From NCBI GenBank assembly GCA_022826865.1, contig JAJDUC010000043.1, forward strand, positions 62,001 through 126,000: a stretch of 64,000 nt of DNA, read 5' to 3'. This stretch comes from Anaerolineae bacterium (lineage in GTDB: Bacteria; Chloroflexota; Anaerolineae; Aggregatilineales; Phototrophicaceae). The position numbers and the translations under genes were made by a program. The notes below the pieces were generated by a model that worked only from the letters and a program-made list of their open reading frames with translations, searched no databases and was not told where the DNA came from. Positions 34,829-43,487 of this stretch are shown here, in pieces; position 1 is the stretch's first letter, and every line of letters begins with the position of its first letter.

Positions 34829-36136
34829 ATGCGAACCAAGTGTCTCGCAATTCTGATCGCGTTCTGTCTGCTCATCGCCCTTGCGTCGGCGCAGCCTTAT
34901 TCCATCCGCGCGAACCGGGGGCTGAACTTGAGAACGGAACCAAGCCTCAATGCCAGTATCGCGGAGACGGTCCATTCGGGCACGGTCCTGCAAGTGGTCG
35001 GCGAGTTGAATCGCTGGCTGAAGATCGACCGCAATGGAAGGGAAGTTTGGCTGGCGGATTGGGTCAATTTCAGCCGCGTCGACAGCGGCGAGCCAAGCGG
35101 ATCTCAGCAGCCGACAGCGCAAATCGACAACTGCTGTTTCGTCAACCGGCAATGCGCGACGAATCAGGAATGGACTGACGGCTATTGGGCCTTCCAGCGG
35201 AACGAATGCCCCAGCGGCCAGCCGGCTGCCCCGGTATCCGCGCCTGCGCAGCCCGCCAGCGGCGCGCCAGCGAACGTGGATAACTGCTGCTTCGTTGATC
35301 GGCAGTGCCAGAGCGATCAGGAATGGCTCGACGGCTACTGGGCCTATCAGAACGGGCAATGCGCCGCGTCCAGCCAGTTTCAGTCAGTGACGCCCGCTCT
35401 GCCCACTGCCAGTGAACTGGCGACGGCAGGCAATTGCTGCTCCATAAATTGGAACTGCTGGGGACACGATGACAGGGTGTACGGCTATTACGCTTATAAG
35501 CTCAATCAGTGCGCTGGTCCCCGGCAGACTTCCGCGATCACGCTTACTGGACCCGTGCCCAGGATAGAGGGTTCGGATCAATTTGTTCAACACATTACTG
35601 CGACGCTTAAATTGATGAAGGGCCTAGCGCCGGCCTGGTACAACTATGCGATAACCGGCATAGACTTGATCGTTGAAATCCCCGTCCCCTATACGAGTTA
35701 TGAACAAAGCTGCACCGCGCGCGCTTATAGCAGCGAAAGAAAAGTCACCGTGGAGTCTTGCTGGGTAGATCCTACGGAAACATTTGTATACATGGAGCAA
35801 GGACTAGGTTATACGGCTGCGATGCTTGCCCATGAGGCTTGCCATATACATACGTATGAAGAGGGGAAGCACTTTGCGACGCACGATGACGAGGAAGCGG
35901 AGTGCAGGAAATTCGGAACGGGCGGATCGGTACTCATTTACAGCGAGCTTGCAATTAGTCTTAACCCGAGTCTTGGGACGGTATACTTCAATAAAGACGT
36001 AGCGTTGAGACATCTCAGACAATTCTGCTCGCAAGGGTATAGAGCCGATCTATTTTGTCCGACGCTTCAAGAGTTTGAAAGCAGATGGCTAAATGTGCCC
36101 TACGCGGTCTTTCCACCCGGGGGGCCTGAGGATTGA
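34829..36136 (+). CDS. secreted SH3b protein with three Cys-rich repeats and HExxH site
   Basis: 435 residues from ATG at 34829. Signal peptide 'CLAILIAFCLLIALASAQ'. SH3b domain (about 25-85): 'RANRGLNLRTEPSLNASI' to 'GREVWLADWVNF'. Then three related Cys modules: 'NCCFVNRQCATNQEWTDGYW', 'NCCFVDRQCQSDQEWLDGYW' and 'NCCSINWNCWGHDDRVYGYY', each closing with one more Cys. The C-terminal part has 'AAMLAHEACHIHTYEEGK' (HExxH at 335-339) with acids downstream ('DDEEAECRKF'), suggesting a zinc peptidase. It is exported and likely cell-wall or surface directed. Substrate unknown. Confidence 0.75.
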   Translation: MRTKCLAILIAFCLLIALASAQPYSIRANRGLNLRTEPSLNASIAETVHSGTVLQVVGELNRWLKIDRNGREVWLADWVNFSRVDSGEPSGSQQPTAQIDNCCFVNRQCATNQEWTDGYWAFQRNECPSGQPAAPVSAPAQPASGAPANVDNCCFVDRQCQSDQEWLDGYWAYQNGQCAASSQFQSVTPALPTASELATAGNCCSINWNCWGHDDRVYGYYAYKLNQCAGPRQTSAITLTGPVPRIEGSDQFVQHITATLKLMKGLAPAWYNYAITGIDLIVEIPVPYTSYEQSCTARAYSSERKVTVESCWVDPTETFVYMEQGLGYTAAMLAHEACHIHTYEEGKHFATHDDEEAECRKFGTGGSVLIYSELAISLNPSLGTVYFNKDVALRHLRQFCSQGYRADLFCPTLQEFESRWLNVPYAVFPPGGPED

Positions 36137-36139
36137 GCT

Positions 36140-36523
36140 TTAGCCGTCCCCGCTCTCGGGCTGGCGGACGCCAATCGCCTCATCCAGCGGCACGACGAAA
36201 GCGACGCCGTGGTTCGGTTCCAGCAGGTCGCCCATGACGGTCCGCGCCTCGTCCAGCAAAGTCGGCACCAGTTCTTTTGGCGCCACCGACAGCAGCACGT
36301 GATTCGTATGGTCCATCTCGCGCAGCACATAAGCCATCGTACTGGTCATTGAACTGGCGACATGCAGCGGCACTTCCAGCGAATCGCGCATGATCTTGCG
36401 CTGCAAGCTGTGGAGACCGACGCTCTTGAGCACGGTCACGCCGGGCGCGCCCGCTTCTTGCCAGCGCATCGCGACATCAAAACCGTTTTCGATATTGGAT
36501 GTGATCAGGATGATTAATTTCAT
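36140..36523 (-). CDS. PII-like (GlnB-fold) regulator paired with antiporter
   Basis: 127 residues from ATG at 36523, 2 bases after the antiporter stop, with GGGGAG inside the end of that gene. 'MKLIILITSNIENGFDVAMRWQEAG' and 'APGVTVLKSVGL' look like the first beta-alpha-beta of PII-like proteins, and 'HVLLSVAPKELVPTLLDEAR' like the second half. The classical PII T-loop and signature are not obvious, so it belongs to the broader PII-like group. Such proteins commonly regulate the transporter encoded next to them, often by binding nucleotides. Confidence 0.65.
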   Translation of the reverse strand: MKLIILITSNIENGFDVAMRWQEAGAPGVTVLKSVGLHSLQRKIMRDSLEVPLHVASSMTSTMAYVLREMDHTNHVLLSVAPKELVPTLLDEARTVMGDLLEPNHGVAFVVPLDEAIGVRQPESGDG

Positions 36524-36525
36524 CT

Positions 36526-37920
36526 TTAGTCTCCCCTGGAGGTGGCGACGAGAATTGGGTTGCCGCCGGCTTCGGTATTCGGGCCGCCGAAGACCCAGCG
36601 CACCAGCGGCGGCGTCAGGACCGTCGTGAGCAGGATCACCATGAATAGCGCGGCGTAAAGTTCGCTGCCGCTGTCCAGAATGCCGCTCGTCAGGCCGATT
36701 GAAATGATGATTAGACCGACTTCTCCGCGCGACACCATGCAGACGCCGACGCAGAGCGATTCGCGCAGGTTGAAGCCGCCCATGCGCGCGCCCAAGCCGG
36801 CGCCAAATACCTTGCTAATCACCGCCATCAGCAGCAGCAAGAGCATGAAGGGCAGGGCATCAAGCGGAAAAGCGCTGAGATCCGTTTCCAAACCAACATC
36901 GACGAAGAAGATCGGCACGAGGAAGACGTAAGCGAGATGGCTGGTGCTCTGCTCAATCTCGTGTTTCATCTCTTGTGAAGACAGCTTGCTCAAGCCGACG
37001 CCGGCGATGAAGGCGCCGGTGATTGCCGCCACGCCGCCCAGGTACTCCGCCGACCAGCCGAAAAGCAAGGCGCTGATAAGGGCGAAGATCGGAACGCCAT
37101 AAGACTGCGACAAGGGCGGCTGTTCCCGTATCCAGCGCATCAGCGGCGGCAGCGCGTACCAGGCCAGCGCGAAGGCGATGACAATATAGCCCGCCATCTG
37201 CGCGACTATGACCAGCAGCTGGCTGAAGTCAGCGCCTTCCTCCGCGCTTCCAGCGCCCGCCAGCACCAGCGTCAAGGAAACGAAGAGGATGGCGAGCACG
37301 TCGTCGATCAATGCCGTAGCCAGCAAGGCGTTGCCTTCCTTGGTGCGCAGGTAACCCAGCTCCAGCAAGACTTGCGCGGATATGCTGACGGATGTCGCCG
37401 CCAGGGTCACGCCGGCGAAGAGCGCCGGAATCATGTCATAACCGGCCGGGAGCGCAACCAGCAAAGTCAAGGCGACCGGCGCGACCACACCCAGCACACC
37501 GGCGAAAACCGCAACTTTGCCGACTTTCATCAATTCGCTGACGTGCACCTCCAGGCCGATGTTGAACATCAGCAGCAGCACGCCCAGCTCGGCAAACTCT
37601 TTGATCGTATGTTGCAGATCGACCCCCTGCAAAATCCCCCAATGCAGCATATCGAGCACTGTCGGGCCCAGCAGGATGCCAACGATCAACTGTCCAAGCA
37701 CGCGTGGTTGATTGAGGCGGCGGGCGATGGCGCCGCCGGCGCGCGATGCCAGCAAGATGACGCCCAGGGCGAACATAAGCGGGATAAAGGGATTGACCGC
37801 CGCCGCGTTGTCGTCCGTCGTCGCCGCCAGGACTGAAGCGTTGCCAATGACGAATAGCAACGCCAGTGGCAGGGCGAGAAAGAAGGGGCGCCGCGGCAGC
37901 AGCCGGCTCAATCGTTTCAA
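36526..37920 (-). CDS. cation:proton antiporter, CPA2 (KefB/Nha-type)
   Basis: 464 residues from TTG at 37920 (AGAAAGG 8 bases upstream); a TTG at 37962 adds 14 residues. The start has a hydrophobic, signal-like helix, then about 12 membrane segments. 'RLNQPRVLGQLIVGILLGPTVL', 'ELGVLLLMFNIGLEVHVSELM', 'ALIDDVLAILFVSLTLV' (paired Asp of the ion site) and 'FVDVGLETDLSAF' are CPA2 hallmarks. No RCK/TrkA-N domain follows, consistent with control by the separate PII-like protein. Exchanges K+ or Na+ for H+ at the membrane. Confidence 0.85.
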   Translation of the reverse strand: MKRLSRLLPRRPFFLALPLALLFVIGNASVLAATTDDNAAAVNPFIPLMFALGVILLASRAGGAIARRLNQPRVLGQLIVGILLGPTVLDMLHWGILQGVDLQHTIKEFAELGVLLLMFNIGLEVHVSELMKVGKVAVFAGVLGVVAPVALTLLVALPAGYDMIPALFAGVTLAATSVSISAQVLLELGYLRTKEGNALLATALIDDVLAILFVSLTLVLAGAGSAEEGADFSQLLVIVAQMAGYIVIAFALAWYALPPLMRWIREQPPLSQSYGVPIFALISALLFGWSAEYLGGVAAITGAFIAGVGLSKLSSQEMKHEIEQSTSHLAYVFLVPIFFVDVGLETDLSAFPLDALPFMLLLLLMAVISKVFGAGLGARMGGFNLRESLCVGVCMVSRGEVGLIIISIGLTSGILDSGSELYAALFMVILLTTVLTPPLVRWVFGGPNTEAGGNPILVATSRGD

Positions 37921-37943
37921 AGCGAAGGCCTTTCTCCAGCGGA

Positions 37944-37972
37944 TTGGAATGTCCCTATCCAAGAATTATAAT
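37944..37972 (+). promoter_or_regulatory. sigma-70-like promoter upstream of dgoD
   Basis: TTGGAA at 37944-37949, 17 bases, then a perfect TATAAT at 37967-37972. It is 41 bases before the galactonate dehydratase start codon. Confidence 0.55.
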
Positions 37973-38013
37973 CGATGACTCAAATATAGATAATCGATCC
38001 GGAAGGCGTCTCC

Positions 38014-39162
38014 ATGAAGATCAGGCAGCTTGAACTGTTCACGGTTCCGCCACGCTGGCTCTTCCTGAAGATCTCCACTGACGAGGGCTATGTGGGCTGG
38101 GGAGAACCGATCGTTGAGGGGCAGGCGGGCACGGTGCGCGGCGCGGTGCAAGATATGAGCGATTATCTCTTGGGCCGGGATCCCTTAAATATCGAGGATA
38201 TCTGGCAATCGCTATTCCGCGCTCGCTTCTATCGAGGCGGCCCGGTGATGATGAGCGCGATCGCCGGCGTCAATCAGGCGCTTTGGGACATAAAAGGCAG
38301 ATATTTTGGCGTCCCCATTTATGAGCTATTGGGCGGCAAAGTTCGGGAGAGAATGCAGGTTTACGCGGGCATCGGCGGGGACCGTCCCGCCGACGTTGCG
38401 CGGCAGGCGCAGCAGCGCAAAGACGAAGGCTTGCGGGCGGTGAAAATGGGCGCGGTCAATGAAGTCCACTTCATGGACACATACGCGCATATCGACGCGG
38501 CGGTCGCGCGAGTGGCCTCCGTACGCCAGCAAGTGGGCAATGACTTCAGCATCGCCGTTGATTTTCACGGACGCGTGCATAAGCCGATGGCCAAAATGCT
38601 GATCAAGGAATTGGAGCCCTATCACTTGATGTTCGTCGAAGAACCGATTCTGCCGATGCACAACGAATCCTTGCTGGATCTCAAACGCTCGACTTCGATA
38701 CCGATCGCCACCGGCGAGCGCATGTACTCCCGCTGGGACTTCAAAACCATTCTGTCGGAAGGCAGCGTCGATATCATTCAGCCCGATCTTTCGCACGCCG
38801 GCGGCATCTCCGAAGTATTCCGGATCGCAGCGATGGCGGAAGCCTATGATGTCGCGCTGGCGCCGCATTGCCCGCTTGGGCCGATCGCCCTGGCCGCCTG
38901 CTTGCAGGTCGACGCGGTGGCCTACAACGCCTTGATTCAGGAGCAGAGCCTCGGCATACATTACAATCGCGAGGCAGACCTCCTGGACTACCTGGCTGAT
39001 GCATCTGTGTTCGACTATCGGGACGGTTATGTCACGCTGCCGACGGCGCCCGGGCTCGGCATCGAAATTGACGAGAAAAAGGTTCGCGCCGCGTCCGACC
39101 AGGACCTGCGCTGGCGCAACCCGCGCTGGCGCCGGCCCGATGGTTCGGTCGCGGAGTGGTAG
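38014..39162 (+). CDS. dgoD: D-galactonate dehydratase (enolase superfamily)
   Basis: 382 residues, the same length as E. coli DgoD, from ATG at 38014 with GGAAGG 9 bases upstream. It removes water from D-galactonate in the DeLey-Doudoroff route. 'WLFLKISTDEGYVGWGEPIVEG', 'NQALWDIKGRYFGVPIYELLGG', 'AVDFHGRVHKPMAK' (Asp metal ligand, His acid), 'FVEEPILP' (Glu ligand), 'PIATGERMYSRWDF' (Glu ligand) and 'LAPHCPLGPIALAACLQ' (His base) reproduce the DgoD signature. No other galactonate genes are adjacent. Confidence 0.92.
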   Translation: MKIRQLELFTVPPRWLFLKISTDEGYVGWGEPIVEGQAGTVRGAVQDMSDYLLGRDPLNIEDIWQSLFRARFYRGGPVMMSAIAGVNQALWDIKGRYFGVPIYELLGGKVRERMQVYAGIGGDRPADVARQAQQRKDEGLRAVKMGAVNEVHFMDTYAHIDAAVARVASVRQQVGNDFSIAVDFHGRVHKPMAKMLIKELEPYHLMFVEEPILPMHNESLLDLKRSTSIPIATGERMYSRWDFKTILSEGSVDIIQPDLSHAGGISEVFRIAAMAEAYDVALAPHCPLGPIALAACLQVDAVAYNALIQEQSLGIHYNREADLLDYLADASVFDYRDGYVTLPTAPGLGIEIDEKKVRAASDQDLRWRNPRWRRPDGSVAEW

Positions 39163-39676
39163 CCGTTCATTTACCTTCCTCTCCGTAATGTATTGCACAA
39201 CTTTGCTTGCCGCATAATCTAGGCAAATTCAGAATTCCAAAGCATCGGGGAAGGGTGACTTTACAGAAGCAACTCCACTAAAGTAATGCAGCAATCTGAA
39301 GAACGGTGCAGGGGCGATTGACGGTCAGTGTCTACGCGCGGCGGTGAATCGCCCGCCGACACAAGCGCGGATTTTCGGGCGACACACAGCCGCGCGTAGA
39401 CACTGACCGCCAATCGCCCCTACATATTGACCTAATACTGAATTTCGCATGACTTGCTTGGCGTTACTGAGAAGCTGTCAAGTTGCTCTTGAAACCGCCA
39501 GATAACAACAAATAACGACAAGCTCATTCAGCGCGCTCCCTCTCCCCGGCGCTTCGGATGCTTAGATTCCGGAACCCGCCCCCGGCATGACGCGCTTGCC
39601 GGTAAAGCGCTTCTTAATGTTTCTCTCATGCAAGCCGCTTATGATGAAGGTACAGGATAATGTCATGGGAGGAAAC
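39163..39676. other. 514-base intergenic region carrying a long inverted repeat
   Basis: Apart from the inverted repeat at 39310-39421 nothing coding is supported. The sequence after it is moderately AT-rich and must hold the promoter of the response regulator. A Shine-Dalgarno GGGAGGAAAC precedes ATG 39677. Confidence 0.6.
39310..39421. repeat. long inverted repeat, 33-bp arms, GGGGCGA termini
   Basis: Arms at 39310-39342 and 39389-39421 match over 33 bp with one mismatch, separated by 46 bases. Both ends read AGGGGCGATTG (or its complement), and the spacer itself contains GGGCG/CGCCC segments. It shares the GGGGCGA motif with the hairpins at 10071 and 12920. It could be a MITE- or REP-like element; no transposase or clear target duplication is seen. 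Confidence 0.8.
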
Positions 39677-40357
39677 ATGACGCGAGCACGCATTCTAATC
39701 ATCGAAGACGAGTCGCGGATTGCGCAATTGCTGGATCGCGGGCTGAAATGCGAAGGCTTTCAAACCAGCATAGCGCCGGACGGCCGCGCAGGCCTTGCCA
39801 GCGCCCGCGAAAACCCGCCGGACCTGGTCATTTTGGACTGGATGCTGCCGGGGATTGATGGATTGGAAGTGTGCCGGAATCTCAAAGCGGTCGGAGATGC
39901 GGCAATACTGATGTTGACTGCCAGGAATGACATCCAGTATCGCGTCAATGGCCTGGAAGCCGGCGCGGATGACTATCTCGTCAAACCCTTTTCAATTGAT
40001 GAATTGATAGCCCGTGTGCGCGCATTGCTGCGCCGCGCGGCGCCCATCTCGCATCCGGAGGTTCTTCGCTTTAGCGATATCGCATTGGATACCGGCACGC
40101 GTCGCGCGTATCGTGGCGCCGTTGCTATTGATCTGACCGCCAAGGAGTACCAATTGCTCGAACTGTTCATGCGCAATCCGCGGCAGGTGCTGACCCGCGA
40201 TGTGATTTACGATCGCGTCTGGGGTTACAACTTCGGTGGCGCAAGCAACATTATCGAGGTCTACGTGCGCTACTTGCGGAAAAAGACAGAAGTCCAAGGC
40301 GGCAGCCGCTTGATCCACACCGTGCGCGGCATGGGCTACGTCCTGCGCGAAGACTAG
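39677..40357 (+). CDS. OmpR/PhoB-family response regulator
   Basis: 226 residues from ATG at 39677 (GGGAGGAAAC upstream). Receiver domain: 'RILIIEDESRIAQLL' (acidic pair), phospho-Asp in 'DLVILDWMLPGIDG', 'ILMLTARND' (Thr) and 'DDYLVKPFSIDEL' (Lys). Winged-helix DNA-binding domain: 'IDLTAKEYQLLELFMRNPRQVLTRDVIYDRVWGYNF' split over two strands, ending 'LIHTVRGMGYVLRED'. No sensor kinase is adjacent, so it is an orphan here. Confidence 0.92.
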   Translation: MTRARILIIEDESRIAQLLDRGLKCEGFQTSIAPDGRAGLASARENPPDLVILDWMLPGIDGLEVCRNLKAVGDAAILMLTARNDIQYRVNGLEAGADDYLVKPFSIDELIARVRALLRRAAPISHPEVLRFSDIALDTGTRRAYRGAVAIDLTAKEYQLLELFMRNPRQVLTRDVIYDRVWGYNFGGASNIIEVYVRYLRKKTEVQGGSRLIHTVRGMGYVLRED

Positions 40358-40372
40358 GCCGAGCGCTACGCT

Positions 40373-41518
40373 CTAGTCAAACCGGGATACGTCCACGGCG
40401 CCCGCGCCTACACCGTTGAGCAGTTTGTCCACGGCGCGCTCGGCCGTGGCGGCCGCCAGCGCCAAGCCATGCCCGGTGAAACCCACGGCGAAGCCCACGC
40501 GCGGTCTGCCCGGCAGCGTGCCGACCAGCGGTAGTCCGTCCAGGCTGAAGCCCATGATGCCGCTCCAGCGCTGGGCGACCGGCGCCGTCACATCGGGGAA
40601 GTACTTGGCCAGGTAGCTATCCAGGAAGCCTTGCACATTGGTGTTGAGCCGATCTTCGGTCGTATCCTGTTCTTCTTCGGGGAAGAATTGACGGCCGCCG
40701 CCCAACAGGAAGCGACCGTCGAAAGTGCTGCGGTAGTACATATAGCCATAATCGCTGTAGCCGCAGTAGGGGACGGGCACATGGTCGATTGGCTCGGTGA
40801 CCAGGCATTGGGCGCGCGTCGGCGCTACCTTGCCTTGGAAATAGGGGTCGATCAGGGGCGAGTAGGCATTGGTGCAGAGCATGACGTATTGCGCCTCGAA
40901 GATCGCTTTGCGCGTATAAACGCGGACCCGCTCCCCCGTTTGCTCAAAGCGGTATAGTTCATTGTTGGCGATCATCTCGGCGCCGCTCTGCGCCATGACG
41001 GTCTTCGCCAGCAGATAGGGCTGCACGCCGGCGTCAAGCGGCTGCTCAATGGCGGCGCAATAACCGCGCCCGAGCGGATCGCGGCTGTAATACTTGATTT
41101 CGATTTTGTCGGCGGACAGGGCGCGCGCCGCAAGCTCCAATTCCCGAGCTTCCTCCGGGCTCTCCGCAAGCAGAAGCGACCCGCTGTTGTCGAGCGGCAC
41201 TTCAAAGTCGCTGCCCTCGATGAAGGCGCGCCAATGGGAAAAGCTGCGCGCGGACATGCCCCAAACCTCGCGCGCGATCTGATGCCCGTACTGTTCGATG
41301 GCGCGGTGATAAAAGGTATCCAGGCCGCTGATCATGAAGCCGGCGTTGCGGCCGCTGGCGCCAAGCGCGATATCGCGCGCATCGGTCACCACAACATCGC
41401 GCTTGTGCAAATGCTTGGCGAAATATGCGGCGGCGCCGCCAGCCAGGCCAGCGCCAACAACGAGGAAGTCGACTTCACGCTCTTCTTGCTCGGCTTGTTG
41501 CCAGTGCGAGACGGTCAT
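40373..41518 (-). CDS. FAD-dependent oxidoreductase, DAO family
   Basis: 381 residues from ATG at 41518. The dinucleotide motif 'DFLVVGAGLAGGAAAYFAKHL' is followed by 'ALGASGRNAGFMISGLDTFY' and the C-terminal 'SGIMGFSLDGLPLVGTLPGRPRVGFAVGF' with 'TGHGLALAAATAE' (FAD-binding end). The pattern is that of gamma-glutamylputrescine oxidase/glycine oxidase-like amine oxidases. It probably oxidises an amine or amino acid. Substrate is not determined; it sits upstream of and divergent from an amino-acid ABC transporter. Confidence 0.88.
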   Translation of the reverse strand: MTVSHWQQAEQEEREVDFLVVGAGLAGGAAAYFAKHLHKRDVVVTDARDIALGASGRNAGFMISGLDTFYHRAIEQYGHQIAREVWGMSARSFSHWRAFIEGSDFEVPLDNSGSLLLAESPEEARELELAARALSADKIEIKYYSRDPLGRGYCAAIEQPLDAGVQPYLLAKTVMAQSGAEMIANNELYRFEQTGERVRVYTRKAIFEAQYVMLCTNAYSPLIDPYFQGKVAPTRAQCLVTEPIDHVPVPYCGYSDYGYMYYRSTFDGRFLLGGGRQFFPEEEQDTTEDRLNTNVQGFLDSYLAKYFPDVTAPVAQRWSGIMGFSLDGLPLVGTLPGRPRVGFAVGFTGHGLALAAATAERAVDKLLNGVGAGAVDVSRFD

Positions 41519-41769
41519 ATCAGTTTTGGCAGCTCCATCAACCTGCTTGAGAAAAGAACCGGTCCATTTTCAGCGGCAGCGAGGGCTTCCGCGGCGCTTC
41601 GACCTTTAGCCGCCTCCGTTCGTCGGCGGGCCTCATTGCATTGATGATATGCGGCAAATCGGAATTGTCAAATCCCGCGACTGCTAGGTCGCGCGCTGAA
41701 TAAGTGTTAGAATAATCTTGTCATCCTAAATCAATAGCGCCGCCAAGGCGCTGTCACTGGAGGCCACAA

Positions 41770-43260
41770 ATGCAAACTCTTAAGAAAGCATCCATTCTGT
41801 TTCTATTGTTGCTTGCTGCGTTATCGTTTTCGGTTGTGCTGGCGGATGGTCACTTGCCCGATCTGGGCGGGCGGACCGTGGTCGTCGCCGTGGATAACGC
41901 CTACATCCCCTTCAGTTTCATCGACGAAAGCGGTGAAGCCATGGGCTGGGATTATGATGTCCTGGGCGAAATCTGCGCGCGGCTCAACTGCGTCACGGAG
42001 TGGATCGAAACCGGTTGGGAAGGTTTGATTGTCGCCGTTTCGCTCGGCGAATATGATGTTTCGGCCGGCGGCATCACCATCACTGAAGAGCGCAAAGAGA
42101 TTGTCGCCTTCTCCGATGGTTATATGAGTACGATACAGCGGCTTATGGTGCGGCTGGATGAGGATCGCTTCGCTTCTGCGGCTGACTTCGCCATGGGCGA
42201 CTTTGTCATCGGCGTGCAAGTCGCGACAACTAATCATGAGGCCGCCGTAGATCTGGTCGGCGAAGACCGCGTCGTCCCCTACGATTCCTTCGGCTTCGCT
42301 GTGCAGGCCTTGATCGCCGGCGATGTTGACGGCGTCGTTCTGGATGATGTCGCCGGGCAAGGTTATGTGGGTGTCAACTCTGGCGATATCAAGCTGCTGG
42401 ACGACGAACTCGTCTCGGACGAGCTCGGCTTCATTTACGCGCAAGATTCCGAGTTGATCGAGCCCTTCAACCAGGCGCTGGCCAGCATGCGCGAGGATGG
42501 CGCGCTGGACGCCATCAACGCCAAGTGGTTCCCGCCGGACGACGCCGAGTCGATGGCGCTGCCGGACTTGGGCGGTCGCACAGTGACAGTGGCGGTGGAG
42601 AATGCCTATCCGCCCTTTAACGTGCTTAATGAAGAAACCGGCGAGGGCGAAGGCTGGGACTATGACACCCTGGGAGAGATCTGCGCCCGCTTGAATTGTG
42701 TGCCCGAATACATTGAGACCAGTTGGGAAGGTCTGATTGTGGCGGTCTCCAACGGCGAATACGATATGGCGGCTGATGGCATCACCATTACCGAGGAGCG
42801 CGCCCAGATCGTCGATTACTCCGAAGGTTATATTGATGTGATCCAGCGCATGATGGTGCGTGTTGGCGAAGACCGCTTCAGCAATGCTGATGATTTTGTC
42901 GCTGGCGATTTTGTAATCGGCGTGCAGGTGGCCACCACCAACTATATCGCTGCCTCAGAGTTGTTGGGCGGCGATGAAGAGCGCATCGTCGGCTACGGCG
43001 AGTTTGGCTTGGCGGTTCAGGCGCTGATCACGGGCGACATAGACGCGGTTGTGATCGACGATGTCGCCGGACAAGGCTATACCGGCCTGAATGCTGACAA
43101 GATTAAACTTCTGCCGGATGACTTGATCAAGCAGCAATTGGGCTTCATCTACCCGCAGGGCTCCGAATTGGTCGAACCCTTCAATATGGCGCTGGACGCC
43201 ATGCGCGAGGATGGCGCGCTGGCTGCCATCAATGCCAAGTGGCTGGGCGGCGACGAATAG
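41770..43260 (+). CDS. amino-acid ABC transporter binding protein with two tandem SBP_bac_3 modules
   Basis: 496 residues from ATG at 41770, with GGAGGCCAC upstream. A signal peptide ('ILFLLLLAALSFSVVLA') precedes two full solute-binding modules, residues about 29-255 and 263-493. Each begins 'LPDLGGRTV.VAV.NAY.PF', continues 'WDYD.LGEICARLNCV', 'WEGLIVAVS.GEYD', 'GITITEER', 'DFVIGVQVATTN' and 'LDDVAGQGY'-type text, and ends 'MREDGAL.AINAKW'. The modules are very similar, so the duplication is recent. A single-module protein would be about 260 residues. A third, broken module follows the stop. Confidence 0.93.
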   Translation: MQTLKKASILFLLLLAALSFSVVLADGHLPDLGGRTVVVAVDNAYIPFSFIDESGEAMGWDYDVLGEICARLNCVTEWIETGWEGLIVAVSLGEYDVSAGGITITEERKEIVAFSDGYMSTIQRLMVRLDEDRFASAADFAMGDFVIGVQVATTNHEAAVDLVGEDRVVPYDSFGFAVQALIAGDVDGVVLDDVAGQGYVGVNSGDIKLLDDELVSDELGFIYAQDSELIEPFNQALASMREDGALDAINAKWFPPDDAESMALPDLGGRTVTVAVENAYPPFNVLNEETGEGEGWDYDTLGEICARLNCVPEYIETSWEGLIVAVSNGEYDMAADGITITEERAQIVDYSEGYIDVIQRMMVRVGEDRFSNADDFVAGDFVIGVQVATTNYIAASELLGGDEERIVGYGEFGLAVQALITGDIDAVVIDDVAGQGYTGLNADKIKLLPDDLIKQQLGFIYPQGSELVEPFNMALDAMREDGALAAINAKWLGGDE

Positions 43261-43392
43261 CTGCCGGAATTCATCGAAACCGGTTGGGAAGGCATGATTG
43301 CCGCCGTCGCCATCGGCGAATGCGATTTGCCCGCCGATGGCGTCGCTTTAGGCGCGATCACTGACATAAGGTCCGGTCGGGAGGCGGCATAG
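43261..43392 (+). pseudogene. decayed third SBP module, in frame after the stop codon
   Basis: Directly after TAG at 43258-43260 and in the same frame the codons read 'LPEFIETGWEGMIAAVAIGE' then 'CDLPADGVALGAITD', before TAG at 43390-43392. This matches 'VPEYIETSWEGLIVAVSNGE' and 'YDMAADGITITEE' of module 2. It is the middle of a third module with the rest lost. Confidence 0.85.
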
Positions 43393-43413
43393 GCGCCAAT
43401 TCAGACAACTGCC

Positions 43414-43447
43414 GGAAATGGGACGGGGAAGGCCCTGTCCCATTTCC
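43414..43447 (+). terminator. strong stem-loop between binding protein and permease
   Basis: GGAAATGGGACGGGG, an AAGG loop and CCCTGTCCCATTTCC form a 15-bp stem with one G-U. The run TGTTTGATG follows. It may terminate, or only attenuate, readthrough into the permease gene 40 bases on, which would give more binding protein than permease. Confidence 0.65.
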
Positions 43448-43487
43448 TGTTTGATGCGCTGCAGGCAGGAGTTGACGGGGAAACTGC

